The notes: generated by a model not told the origin, from the sequence alone. 37,395 bases of DNA from an uncultured bacterium (GCA_902776645.1 CACYQT010000049.1:1-37395); one strand, 5' to 3'; positions 1 to 8,560 are shown, counted from the first letter of the stretch. Numbers and translations are program-made.

Positions 1-1
1 G

Positions 2-151
2 ATAAAAGACATGCTCAAATTTCTTGAAAGTCTGGAGGCATTTCATTATAGTGACAAACGGATTATGCAGCTTTTGCGAATTGATGCAGAACACTTGAAA
101 TCTTTACGTGAAATGCTTCAGGAGAAGCATGCCGCCGTCATGGCCGATTGA
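2..151 (+). CDS. C-terminal fragment of a small unknown protein (5' end outside window)
   Basis: An open frame enters from the left edge and gives 49 residues before TGA at 149-151. The peptide is helical and charged with no recognisable domain. Its stretch IKDMLKFLESLEAFHYSD resembles IKNKLEVLERMEEDHYSD in the next small frame (238-357): about 10 of 18 residues are identical, including LE..E..HYSD, and the DNA is visibly similar. The two therefore look like a tandem duplication. The true start, length and function cannot be judged from this window. That the frame is translated is inferred only from the open frame and the similarity to its neighbour. Confidence 0.35.
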   Translation: MKDMLKFLESLEAFHYSDKRIMQLLRIDAEHLKSLREMLQEKHAAVMAD

Positions 152-237
152 CGATTTGCGAAAAAACGGGAGATCCCGTTCCTGCGGGATCGCTTCATGA
201 AAAATATGGTTTAAGCAAGACACGGGAGGCAGAAGAC

Positions 238-357
238 ATGCGCAACTATTCGGAGTACTTGAAACAGAAAGTGAAAGAAGAACATGTGATAAAAAACAAG
301 CTTGAAGTACTGGAAAGAATGGAGGAAGACCATTATAGCGATATGCATGGATTTTAG
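238..357 (+). CDS. Small 39-aa protein, probable truncated tandem paralogue of the upstream frame
   Basis: ATG at 238 is preceded by GGGAGG at 224-229, a good Shine-Dalgarno distance, which favours this start over an in-frame TTG at 148. The protein is lysine/glutamate-rich and helical and ends in HYSDMHGF. Its second half matches the C-terminal part of the preceding frame up to HYSD and then stops, where the neighbour continues for about 30 residues. It therefore looks like a shortened or degraded duplicate. A small inverted repeat (GATCCCG at 172-178, CGGGATC at 185-191) lies between the two frames but lacks a T-run. Function unknown; it may be a remnant rather than a working gene. Confidence 0.35.
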   Translation: MRNYSEYLKQKVKEEHVIKNKLEVLERMEEDHYSDMHGF

Positions 358-378
358 GTCAAGTGAAAACAGGAGGTC

Positions 379-501
379 CTTGCCAAGGCCGAGACGGCCT
401 TGCTACCCTGAAGTTTTTGTCTTGCCAAGGCCGAGACGGCCTTGCTACCCCGAAGTTTTTGTCTTGCCAAGGCCGAGACGGCCTTGCTACCCCGAAGTTT
501 T
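379..501. repeat. Three tandem 42-bp units, each with a perfect palindrome
   Basis: Units at 379-420, 421-462 and 463-501 are nearly identical; unit 1 has one T/C difference and unit 3 is slightly short. Each holds CAAGGCCGAGACGGCCTTG, a perfect 7-bp stem with a 5-nt loop, followed by CTACCC(C/T)GAAGTTTT. They are contiguous with no spacers, so this is not CRISPR. The array lies between the plus-strand small gene ending at 357 and the minus-strand gene ending at 531, where convergent transcripts would meet. A role as clustered hairpin stop or 3'-end protection is possible, but no classical T-run directly follows the stem. Confidence 0.95.
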
Positions 502-530
502 GCAACTGGTTTGCCATCAAATGGTAAACG

Positions 531-1019
531 TCATGGCCAGATGATGTTGAGCTGGCCATTGGAAAACGGGCCTGAGTCATAATAGACGGATTCAAGGTGG
601 GCGATGAGAACATTCCAGTCGTCGCCTTCGTCTTCCGTGGCGCCGTCGGCGCCGTAGATGGCGTAGCGCGTTCCGTATTCGTCGCATGAGACAATGATAC
701 GTCCTGCCTCCTTCTCTTTATCCTGTCCGTCTTTTTGCGTTGAGCATTCAATCTCCAAAAGCACGATCGCAAGCCTTATCGCCGCTCCAATATACGCATT
801 GTCAGACGCTTGCGTTTCTTTATCCATCAATACGCGTTCGTATGGAAGCCTGAAATCGATCTGGAGCGATGGCTCTTCCCATTGGAAGGCGAATACACGG
901 CTTTGCAAGCCGTGGCCATCGGTCAGCCGTTGCAGGCCGTCGCCGTGTTCAAGTTCATCAAGCGCGGCGGCAAGCTCGGCGATTACCGCGAGGCGTTTAT
1001 CGTTTATGTCGTCGTTCAT
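531..1019 (-). CDS. Acidic 162-aa protein of unknown function, partner of the kinase-like gene
   Basis: The start at 1019 has AAAGGA about 8 nt upstream on the minus strand. The protein is soluble and strongly acidic, with many D/E including a TEDEGDD run, and has no signal peptide or membrane segment. It follows the 887-aa gene by 43 bp on the same strand, so the two are very likely co-transcribed. Size, acidity and position next to a large protein with a disordered N-terminus resemble a secretion chaperone or an immunity/antidote protein, but no family motif was recognised. The partner role is inference from context. Weaker alternative: an unrelated SMI1/SUKH-like or other small accessory protein. 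Confidence 0.75.
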   Translation of the reverse strand: MNDDINDKRLAVIAELAAALDELEHGDGLQRLTDGHGLQSRVFAFQWEEPSLQIDFRLPYERVLMDKETQASDNAYIGAAIRLAIVLLEIECSTQKDGQDKEKEAGRIIVSCDEYGTRYAIYGADGATEDEGDDWNVLIAHLESVYYDSGPFSNGQLNIIWP

Positions 1020-1062
1020 AGCTGATATCCTTTAGCTTGCAAAAGTTTTACACGTTGTTTCA

Positions 1063-3726
1063 TCATGCGAACCAGCCGGGGCGTTCGAGGGCCTTGAACA
1101 GGTCACGGCAGAAAATCGAGTGCACTTGCTCCTGTGCTTCGCGCGCCGCATCCCCTTCGAGCTTGAAGTTGTTGGGGCCGAGCGGCTTGATGGGATGAGG
1201 CATATGCAGTTCCTTGGCGAGAAGCTTGTTCTGCACATCCTTTTGCGCAAAGTCCTCTATCTCTATGACTTTGCCTTCGTTTGCCAGTTTTTCCGCATGG
1301 ACAATCGTTTCGTCAAGCCGTGAAATGGCGGCTTTCACGGCACCGGACGGCACGCCCTGGCTCTTGAGAATGGCGATGTACTCCGTGCGTTTTTTACCTT
1401 CCTTAAGCTCCATGATACTTGTATATGTTTCTTTGTCTATGAAGTCCGGAATGGCGGGCTGACGCACGCCGACCGCCCTTCGCAATACGGTTTGAAGCTC
1501 TCCGGCTTCGATTTTTGTTGCATCGACTTGCAGTTTGCCCTCCGGCAGTTCCTTGACACCCGGATCGGAATCAAGCCGTTTTTTGGCTTCGTCCTGTAGT
1601 TCGGGCGGATAGGCATTTATAATCTCCTTCTTCTTCGTATTGAAATAGGAGGTCTGCTCGGCGGTCAGTGTGTAGGTGGCAAGTCCCGTCTGATAGGGAG
1701 GATAGCACATATCATTGTCGATTCCTGTCACCGTGACGGTTAAATCTTCCTTTACGTCTATCAGATAGTTTTGGATATGGCGGTCGCCTTGTCCCATCAA
1801 CTTGTCCAGCCATTCAAGTCGGTTGAGCTGCCTGAGGATACGTCCCATGACAAGCCCGTACTTGTCCGGCGGCAATTTTTTGATGTCTTCCGGCGTGAGA
1901 GATCCTTTGACCTTCTTGCCATCCGCAAAATCCGCGCCGATGAGCCCCGGAACTTTCTTCATGAAAGTCCCGTACTTCGACTTATGGCAGCCAACGGAGC
2001 ATTTTGGAATGATGTCGTTCATGCCCAATGACTTGGCTACATTGTACGTAACCATATTGAGTTCCGTCAACTGCTGGCTGGGCTTGTAGCCATACGAAAG
2101 TACGATATGCTCCATGCCTTGGCGTCCGGAGGCTTCGGGCTTGAACACCCATTCGGAACCGTCCTTGTAGGTGACGAGCGAGACGGTGTTCGCTGTACCT
2201 GAGCCGAGTGTTTCGGAGGATTCCATGCGGCTGTCGTCAAGCGCGGGATCGACGTCCGCGTCGCTCTTGCCATGGATACGCGCCTCGACAAGCGTGTTGA
2301 AAGCCAATTGCCCTTCCATGAGCGCCCGTGCCGAGGTGGTGGAAAGGAACTGTTCGGGCGTGAGCTTCGTGTTGACTTGCTTTAGCATCTGCTGGAGGTG
2401 CGCAATCTGCGAAAACATTCCGAATGTACGTGAAAAATTTTCTGTGAGCGCTTGCCAGTCTTTCGATTTTATCATGCTGCGACCATTGCCAAAGAGCTCT
2501 CGGCAATGCTTGATTTCCTTCTTGATCTCCTCTGGCTTGATTTTCGCCATTTCGCAGGCCAAATCAATCATTTGCGAATAAATGTCCGGCGAGTTGTTTT
2601 CCATGTACTGAAGGGCAAGTTCGTGAATCTTATAGCGTATTGAAGCCGCATTCATAAGTTTCGGTGCATCATTCTCAAGTGTGAACAGATACTCCCTGTC
2701 GAGAAGTTCATTGTATTTGCTCGAGATGCCGAACGTCGAGTCCACAAAAGCCTTCACGGAGGCCATTCCGATTGATTTTCGTGTGTCATTGAGTTTCGTT
2801 TCGGCGAAGCGAATGAGCTGTTCAGCCGATTGGAGAAGCGTCCTGTCCGGTATGATCCGTCCACCGTCTTCCGTCGGAAATCCTTCCTTCGCGGCGTGCG
2901 CGATGGCGGCCGCCGCTTCGGCGACTTCCGCCTTGAGAGCGGCATATTCCTCGCTGGTGATCGAGGCGTTCGGTTTTGCGGCAAAAGCCTCCATCCTGTC
3001 TGCAAGTGGTTGCAATTGCGCTTTCATCTTCTCCAACGCCCCTTCGTTGTCATGCATGGAAAGGGCTTGGCGGGGCAGAAGTTCGGTGAGAGTTTTGTCT
3101 AGCCGCTGGTTGAGTTCCTTATTGTCGCCAGTTGCATGAACAGCATCCGTGAGCTCCATCGTGAGCGTCATGATTTCGCTTTGTCGGCGGTCGCATTGCA
3201 GGGCCATTTCCAACAGCTGGTCGGCGACAGCCGCGTCGGTGTGCGGACTGTTCACGAGCTTGTGGAGCTTCTCCGAAAGCTCCGCCTGCGCATCGATCGC
3301 CTCGCGTATCGCATCCGCCGCTTCGTTGTCCGCCTTAAAGTTGAGCTTGCCGTCTTTGTCCTCTATCGCCTCGGCGATCTCACGGCCGGATAGCTGGGAG
3401 AGCTCCGAAAGCGCGCTTTTGGCCCGTTCGGCGGCATCGTCCAGCGCCGTGCGCACGGTTTCGTCCAGAGGCACGTCCTTGACGGTTTCGGCGAGCGCAT
3501 TGACATCGACCGAACGCGTTGCCAGCTGCGCGGCGCGGATCATCATCGAGTCAAGCTTCAGCGACAGCGATTTCGCCTCCGTTCCCTTTTGCACGACATT
3601 CTGTTCGGGAGCGGAAACGCCGTTGTCTACTGGATTGACAGGATTTCCGTTCTCCAGCGGCGGATTGATGCCTGTAATCGGTGGATTGATATTGTGCAGT
3701 GGCGAGTTTGCGTTGATTTCCGTCAT
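1063..3726 (-). CDS. 887-aa effector-like protein with a PI3/4-kinase/HipA-like kinase core
   Basis: Residues 1-50 are low-complexity and rich in N, P and I, with INPP repeated. Residues 50-480 are predicted helical/coiled. A kinase-like core spans about 500-680: a glycine-rich loop LGSGTANTV (507-515), a candidate ATP-binding lysine in EWVFKPE (K529), a catalytic-loop-like GDRHIQN (647-653; D648, N653) and a metal-binding-like GIDND (D670). GDRHxxN followed by ID is the pattern of PI3/4-kinase-like and related atypical kinases. A helical C-terminal region follows. There is no signal peptide or transmembrane segment. AAAGGA precedes the ATG at 3726. The flexible N-terminus and co-transcribed small acidic partner (531-1019) suggest a translocated effector or toxin, which is inference; the kinase motifs are seen directly. 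The substrate is unknown. Confidence 0.8.
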   Translation of the reverse strand: MTEINANSPLHNINPPITGINPPLENGNPVNPVDNGVSAPEQNVVQKGTEAKSLSLKLDSMMIRAAQLATRSVDVNALAETVKDVPLDETVRTALDDAAERAKSALSELSQLSGREIAEAIEDKDGKLNFKADNEAADAIREAIDAQAELSEKLHKLVNSPHTDAAVADQLLEMALQCDRRQSEIMTLTMELTDAVHATGDNKELNQRLDKTLTELLPRQALSMHDNEGALEKMKAQLQPLADRMEAFAAKPNASITSEEYAALKAEVAEAAAAIAHAAKEGFPTEDGGRIIPDRTLLQSAEQLIRFAETKLNDTRKSIGMASVKAFVDSTFGISSKYNELLDREYLFTLENDAPKLMNAASIRYKIHELALQYMENNSPDIYSQMIDLACEMAKIKPEEIKKEIKHCRELFGNGRSMIKSKDWQALTENFSRTFGMFSQIAHLQQMLKQVNTKLTPEQFLSTTSARALMEGQLAFNTLVEARIHGKSDADVDPALDDSRMESSETLGSGTANTVSLVTYKDGSEWVFKPEASGRQGMEHIVLSYGYKPSQQLTELNMVTYNVAKSLGMNDIIPKCSVGCHKSKYGTFMKKVPGLIGADFADGKKVKGSLTPEDIKKLPPDKYGLVMGRILRQLNRLEWLDKLMGQGDRHIQNYLIDVKEDLTVTVTGIDNDMCYPPYQTGLATYTLTAEQTSYFNTKKKEIINAYPPELQDEAKKRLDSDPGVKELPEGKLQVDATKIEAGELQTVLRRAVGVRQPAIPDFIDKETYTSIMELKEGKKRTEYIAILKSQGVPSGAVKAAISRLDETIVHAEKLANEGKVIEIEDFAQKDVQNKLLAKELHMPHPIKPLGPNNFKLEGDAAREAQEQVHSIFCRDLFKALERPGWFA

Positions 3727-4091
3727 AGGGGGGATTCCTTTTATACAAACGATCTTGACGATCTGGATGAATCATCTGCTTGGCAGAGCCGCCTCGCATG
3801 TGTTTTTGTTTTAGACAATATCTGAAAAAATTGTTCCCAAAAACTTTCAGACGCCTTGCCCATTGGGCATGCTTAAGGATGACTATATTATGATATGTTC
3901 AATTTTGGGGAAAAACGATCAGGGCCGAATGTTTTCATGATTTTGAAGATAGCCGACAATTTGTCTGACGATGTCTGAAAATGTGCTGAGGTCTAAAACT
4001 ATGAAAAAATCCGCTTGACCTCTTCTTTTTCCGCGTTATATTGACTGTTATACTACTGTTATGATTTTAGCGTTTGGCTAGAGGTGCCATC
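3727..4091. other. Divergent intergenic region
   Basis: No convincing gene is present between the minus-strand kinase-like gene and the plus-strand radical SAM gene. The right part carries a good plus-strand promoter (4015-4042). The left part is AT-rich with GTCTGA words repeated (for example near 3965 and 3973) and a small GCCCattGGGC palindrome near 3858-3868. A TATAAA near 3747 on the minus strand could serve the kinase-like gene, but no matching -35 was found. Confidence 0.6.
4015..4042 (+). promoter_or_regulatory. Sigma-70-type promoter for the radical SAM/GntR/GH cluster
   Basis: TTGACC (4015-4020) and TATATT (4037-4042) each match the consensus at 5 of 6 positions with a 16-bp spacer. 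The expected start is about 40 bp before the ATG at 4092. Just downstream lie two CTGTTAT direct repeats (4045-4051, 4056-4062) with an 11-bp period, about one helical turn, suitable as a regulator site near +10. The GntR-type protein encoded in the same operon is the natural candidate binder (inference). Confidence 0.55.
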
Positions 4092-5042
4092 ATGGAAGCG
4101 ATGCTGGAATCAGCGCATTTTCAATTGACTGGACATTGCAATCTGCATTGCCGTTTCTGCGGGCAGGCGAAAGGCGTCGCAGGCGGAAACGGCAGTGGCG
4201 ATTTGCCGTTGGACTTTTGGCTGGATGTCGCCGCGCAGTTGAAGGCGATGAGTCCGCTGCCGTCGCCGACGGTGACGCTGTGGGGCGGCGAACCGTTGAT
4301 GTACCCGTATTTTGACGAACTGGCGAAGTCTCTGAAAGAGAATGGCTTCCGTCTCGGGCTGATCACCAACGGCACATTGATCGACCGTCATCTGGAGGCC
4401 GTGTCGCTTATGGATGACATCCATATTTCCATCGACGGGCGGGAGGAGTTGAACGACGCCGTCCGCGGCGCGGGAACGTTTGCGAAAATCAGACGGAATC
4501 TTGAGCTGTTGCGGCCGTTCCGTGGCCATTTGTACTGCCTTGTGACGATTTCGGATCAGAATGTGGATGAATTGGCGGATATCCCCAATCAATTGTCCGA
4601 ATTGAAACCGGACGCCGTCACGATGGGACAGTTGATCTATTTGAACGGCAAGGAGATAGATGCGTATCGCCGATACAGCCGCGAACATTTCGGGCACGAC
4701 GCCGCGGAGCTGGAAGGCTGGCGGCGGGACGACGACAGCGACTATCTGACGCGGCTTCAGCGCAGCGTGGCGGCGTTCAATGGTCGCGCCTATGGTACTC
4801 CCGCGTCGTTCACGCCGCACACGCGGCGGAAAGCGTGCTGCCGCCAGCCGTGGAAACGCATCCATGTGCGGCACGATGGCGAGGTCGGTTTCTGTACGGA
4901 CTTCTTCAGTTTCAGCGCAGGCAATCTGCGTGATAAAACATTGAAGGAAATATTCTTAGGGAAACGGGCAGATTTGTTCCGGGAAGCCGTGAAGAGTGGT
5001 TGTTTGAGCATCTGTGACCATTGCCCATGGCGGTTGCAGTGA
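4092..5042 (+). CDS. Radical SAM/SPASM-type iron-sulfur protein
   Basis: The 316-aa product carries the radical SAM cluster motif C16NLHC20RFC23 (CX3CX2C) in its N-terminal barrel, a glycine-rich WGGEP S-adenosylmethionine-binding motif, and a cysteine-rich C-terminus (CCRQPW, GFCTD, CLSICDHCPW) typical of a SPASM-like domain holding extra Fe-S clusters. Such proteins cleave SAM to a 5'-deoxyadenosyl radical in the cytoplasm and often modify peptides or proteins. No small precursor peptide or sulfatase is visible nearby, so the substrate is unknown. ATG 4092 is chosen because AGAGGTG lies 6-12 nt upstream; a TTG at 4074 is an alternative. The GntR-type gene follows after 11 bp, so the two are almost certainly co-transcribed. 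Confidence 0.9.
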   Translation: MEAMLESAHFQLTGHCNLHCRFCGQAKGVAGGNGSGDLPLDFWLDVAAQLKAMSPLPSPTVTLWGGEPLMYPYFDELAKSLKENGFRLGLITNGTLIDRHLEAVSLMDDIHISIDGREELNDAVRGAGTFAKIRRNLELLRPFRGHLYCLVTISDQNVDELADIPNQLSELKPDAVTMGQLIYLNGKEIDAYRRYSREHFGHDAAELEGWRRDDDSDYLTRLQRSVAAFNGRAYGTPASFTPHTRRKACCRQPWKRIHVRHDGEVGFCTDFFSFSAGNLRDKTLKEIFLGKRADLFREAVKSGCLSICDHCPWRLQ

Positions 5043-5053
5043 CAGGAGGAGTT

Positions 5054-5959
5054 ATGCGCAAGACATTGCAAATCAGGCATTATCTTATCGGTGAAATCTA
5101 TCGGGCGGGAACATCGTCCGTCAAATTGCCGTCCGTTCGCGAATTGGCGCGGAAGTTTTCGGTCGCGCAATGCACGGTGTCTGCGGTGACGGCTGAACTG
5201 ATCCGCGACGGCTGGCTGCGTTCGCGGCGCGGGCTGGGCATTTTCACGAATCCGGAGAAAATCGCGGACGACGCGGAGGCCGGGCTCATCGGCGTGCTGA
5301 ACGGCGACGGATGCCTGTATTATTTCAACCGCGACGTGTTTGATTCGTTCACTGCGATCGGCCGCGAAATCCTTTCGCATAAGTTCAACTTCCGCAACAT
5401 CATGCTGGAGAGCGCGGATCCAGACGACATGGTGCGTGAATTGAGCCAGCAGCCGATTCGCGGGCTGATCTGGAATTCTGGAACGGTCATGGTGCCCGAA
5501 GAACCGGCCCGCCGTCTGTCACGGGAAGGCCTGCCGGTCGTGGCGACGTCGCCGTTTTTCGACCATATCGACGCGGTTTGCAGCGATTTTAGCATGCCCG
5601 GCATCGCGTGGTCGGATTATGTACGCAAAAATCCTTCCAAACGAACGCTTTACTATTTGCCGGAATGGCACGGCAAGCAGATGCTGCAATGGTTGTATGA
5701 AGATGAGGTGGCCTATGTCCAGCCGGGGCAGGAAATTCCCCAAAAGTCGTATGACATCATTGTGACCGATGCGGCGCATCATCGCCAGATACAGGCGTTC
5801 TGCCCATCCGCGGAAGTCCATGACTGGAACATCCTGCCGAGCGGATCGCGGTTAGTTCCTGACTACAAGCGAATTGCGCAGGATCTTGTGGCACGCCTGC
5901 GGCAATTGATGAAGGGACGGGACGGTCTGGTGGAGAAGACGTTCATCCCGTTTTTGTGA
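5054..5959 (+). CDS. GntR-type transcriptional regulator with a LacI-like sensor domain
   Basis: The 301-aa cytoplasmic DNA-binding protein has an N-terminal winged helix of the GntR family (about residues 1-70: LPSVRELARKFSV, then TVSAVTAELIRDGWL and SRRGLGIF). The rest resembles a periplasmic-binding-protein/LacI sensor fold (GLIGVLNGD near 80, RGLIWNS, LPVVAT). That sensor is shorter than the usual 260-280 residues of such regulators. GGAGGAG sits just before ATG 5054, preferred over an in-frame ATG at 5021 that overlaps the radical SAM gene. It precedes a secreted glycoside hydrolase by 25 bp, which suggests it senses a sugar and controls this cluster; the CTGTTAT repeats in the operon promoter are a candidate site. 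Confidence 0.88.
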   Translation: MRKTLQIRHYLIGEIYRAGTSSVKLPSVRELARKFSVAQCTVSAVTAELIRDGWLRSRRGLGIFTNPEKIADDAEAGLIGVLNGDGCLYYFNRDVFDSFTAIGREILSHKFNFRNIMLESADPDDMVRELSQQPIRGLIWNSGTVMVPEEPARRLSREGLPVVATSPFFDHIDAVCSDFSMPGIAWSDYVRKNPSKRTLYYLPEWHGKQMLQWLYEDEVAYVQPGQEIPQKSYDIIVTDAAHHRQIQAFCPSAEVHDWNILPSGSRLVPDYKRIAQDLVARLRQLMKGRDGLVEKTFIPFL

Positions 5960-5984
5960 TACGTTTTGACTGGAGCGCAATGCA

Positions 5985-8537
5985 ATGTCAACAATGATTG
6001 TCAAAACCATGTTCATGCGGAATGCCGCCATCGGGCTGGCGATGCTTGCCGTCTGTTCCGCCGCCCAGCCGTCGGTGAAGGAGTATCGTCTTGATTCGTC
6101 GGGAGTTGTGACGATTGGCGACGGCATCCAGCTGGATTTGCGGTCATACCCAAAAGAGTGGAAAGGACGGTCCGCCATGTCCGTCGGTCATGTTCCGCCT
6201 GATTCCCAGTCACTTACGGCACATTGGGAACTCCAGCATGAAAAAAAGTCGTATGGCGATGGTTATTCGACGCTTCGACAAATAGACGATAAACGGACGG
6301 AAGTCCGCATGGGCGTGACGATGACGGAAGATCTTCCGACGGAAGGCCTTGTCGTTTCCATTACAATTCCCGCGAGGCTTATCGCAGGCGGAAAATTCGA
6401 AGATGAGAAAGGAAAACAAGGCGACGTGCCGAAGGATTATTCCATCCTTTCATTATATTTGGATACGCCGCGTCGCTTCATGTTCACGCTGCCTGGGGCG
6501 AAACGAAAATTGGGCTTCGAATTGCCTGAAGGAACGCGTTTCAATCTGCAGGACGACCGCCAGTGGGGACCGACGTTCACCATGCGCATCTATTTGACAG
6601 GACCGGACTTGCTGAAGGCCGGCAAGACATACGAAGCGACATTCAAAATTGTCGGCGAAGCACATCGCGCCGTCGCGATGCAGCCGTTTGTCATCCGCCA
6701 GAACGATGACTGGATTCCGTTGGATTATTATAAGGATATCCAGCCGAATTCCGCCATTGATTTCTCGCAGCTGCCGTTCCGCGACGCGCCTGCTGGCAAG
6801 CATGGCTGGCTGAAAAACGACCACGGCCATTTTGTCTTCGAAAAGCTGCCTGGCAAGCCGCAACGTTTTTGGGGCGTCAATCTGTGCATTGACGCGCCGT
6901 TTTTATCCCACGAAGGAAGCGACAAGCTCATAACGCGTTTATGCCGAGCGGGATGCAACAGCATCCGAATCCACAACTGCGAGGCCGGATTCGTGAAAGG
7001 TTCGGCGGACGGGATGTCGCTCAATGCGGAGATGATGGAACGCTTCGACTATCTTTTCGCGCAGGCGAAAGCGAACGGAATCTATGTGACGACCGATTTG
7101 TATGTTTCACGGAAAGTCCGTTGGCAAGACATTGGGCTGGAAGGCGATGGACAGATTCCGGACAACACGCTAAAGGCGTTGTTTCTAGTCTATGAACCTG
7201 CATACAAAAATTGGCAGGCGTTTGCGAAAAAGCTGCTTGAACACGTCAATCCGTACACGACGTTGCGCTATGCGGACGATCCCGCCATGCCGTTCATCGC
7301 GTTGATCAACGAAGGCGCGTTTGCGTGGAGCAGGGGGGAGATTTTTGATTTGCCTGTCACGCAACAGGCTTGGAAACAATGGCTTGCGGAAAAACGCGCC
7401 AATCAGGCGGATTATGCCGCGGACGCGCCGGCGGATTGCGGCGGTCAGACGATTCAGTCCCATCCCGCGCTTTTTGAATTCATGAGCGACATGGAGGCGC
7501 GGTTTACCGCAAAAGCGACTGATTTCCTGCGGCAATTGGGCGTCAAGGCGATGCTGAGCGACTGGAACTGCGGGCCGATGCCGCGGGCGGACGCCGTCAC
7601 GCGGTCGCTGGACTATGTCGATACGCATTTTTATATCGACCATCCATCGTTCATCAGTGAATCATGGGCACTTGCGAATGTCTCGCGGTCTCGGCCGGAC
7701 CGTGCGGTCCGCGGCATTCCGCTGGGCGTAGCGAAACTCGCGCGGGAGGCCGGCAAGCCGTTTACGATATCCGAATGGAACTTCTGCCGTCCGAATCCAT
7801 GCCGCAGCGTCGGCGGACTGCTGACGGGATATTGTGCGGCGCGGTTGGACTGGGACGCCTTGTGGCGGTTCTATTATCTTGGTTTCGAGGCGGAACTGGA
7901 TGACGGAACGCCATGGCTCCCGTATCTCAATCCGAACGGATATTTCCATATCACGTCCGATCCGTTCCAAATCGCCTCCGACCGCGCGGGACTGTTGCTG
8001 TTCATGAACCGGCAGGCCGTGAAGCCTGGCGGAATCGCGAAAATCATGGGGCGATTCCCCCTGTCCATTGAAGAGGGCAGTGGACGGTTCACCATCGCAA
8101 CTCCTTGCACGGCAGGTGGATTCGGGTTGGACGGCGATACGCTGAAAGCCGCGCCGTTGACGGCGCATGTCCATGGCACGGAGGCCGCCATTTGGGCGAG
8201 CTCCGTCGATTTGAAACCGCTTGTGGAATCCAGCCGAATCCTTCTGACGTTTTTGACGGATTTACAGAAAGACGGCACGCAATTCCTTGATGAAAAAGGG
8301 CTTGTGTTGCAGAAATGGGGCACGGAACGCATCGTCGTCCGTCGTGGCGTGGCCGATGTCACGCTGGCGTTGCAAAACGCCGCTGACTACGATGTGTGGG
8401 TGCTGGAGACGGATGGCCGCCGCTCCGCAAGAATTCCGTCAACAGTTGCGGATGGCAAACTGTCGTTCACGGCATCCGTCAAAGGGCCGGACGGCAAGGC
8501 GCATTTTCTGTTTGAGATTGTAAAGAAAAGTCATTGA
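5985..8537 (+). CDS. Secreted clan-A (GH5-like TIM barrel) glycoside hydrolase
   Basis: The 850-aa protein begins with a signal peptide (hydrophobic IGLAMLAVCSAA, residues about 15-27). The Cys lacks the G/A/S before it expected of a lipobox, so type I cleavage is likelier. Residues about 30-240 form a beta-rich module. A TIM barrel follows (FWGVNL near 292, NSIRIHNCE), with the likely acid/base Glu443 in ALINEG and nucleophile Glu597 in ISEWN, spaced as in retaining clan GH-A enzymes. A beta-sandwich tail closes the protein. It probably cleaves a plant or host polysaccharide in the periplasm or outside the cell; the linkage cannot be told. It is the third gene of the radical SAM/GntR operon. 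The ATG at 5985 is preceded by TGGAGCG. Confidence 0.85.
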   Translation: MSTMIVKTMFMRNAAIGLAMLAVCSAAQPSVKEYRLDSSGVVTIGDGIQLDLRSYPKEWKGRSAMSVGHVPPDSQSLTAHWELQHEKKSYGDGYSTLRQIDDKRTEVRMGVTMTEDLPTEGLVVSITIPARLIAGGKFEDEKGKQGDVPKDYSILSLYLDTPRRFMFTLPGAKRKLGFELPEGTRFNLQDDRQWGPTFTMRIYLTGPDLLKAGKTYEATFKIVGEAHRAVAMQPFVIRQNDDWIPLDYYKDIQPNSAIDFSQLPFRDAPAGKHGWLKNDHGHFVFEKLPGKPQRFWGVNLCIDAPFLSHEGSDKLITRLCRAGCNSIRIHNCEAGFVKGSADGMSLNAEMMERFDYLFAQAKANGIYVTTDLYVSRKVRWQDIGLEGDGQIPDNTLKALFLVYEPAYKNWQAFAKKLLEHVNPYTTLRYADDPAMPFIALINEGAFAWSRGEIFDLPVTQQAWKQWLAEKRANQADYAADAPADCGGQTIQSHPALFEFMSDMEARFTAKATDFLRQLGVKAMLSDWNCGPMPRADAVTRSLDYVDTHFYIDHPSFISESWALANVSRSRPDRAVRGIPLGVAKLAREAGKPFTISEWNFCRPNPCRSVGGLLTGYCAARLDWDALWRFYYLGFEAELDDGTPWLPYLNPNGYFHITSDPFQIASDRAGLLLFMNRQAVKPGGIAKIMGRFPLSIEEGSGRFTIATPCTAGGFGLDGDTLKAAPLTAHVHGTEAAIWASSVDLKPLVESSRILLTFLTDLQKDGTQFLDEKGLVLQKWGTERIVVRRGVADVTLALQNAADYDVWVLETDGRRSARIPSTVADGKLSFTASVKGPDGKAHFLFEIVKKSH

Positions 8538-8560
8538 AATAGAATAAAATAAATAAAAAG

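Noticed and set aside
379..501. CRISPR array
   Set aside because: Units are contiguous with no unique spacers, and no cas genes are nearby.
302..544. 80-aa frame with repeated PRPRRPCYPE
   Set aside because: It is only the translation of the intergenic 42-bp repeats.
3149..3814. 221-aa serine-rich open frame antisense to the kinase-like gene start
   Set aside because: Serine-rich composition mirrors the helical gene opposite; there is no ribosome site or domain.
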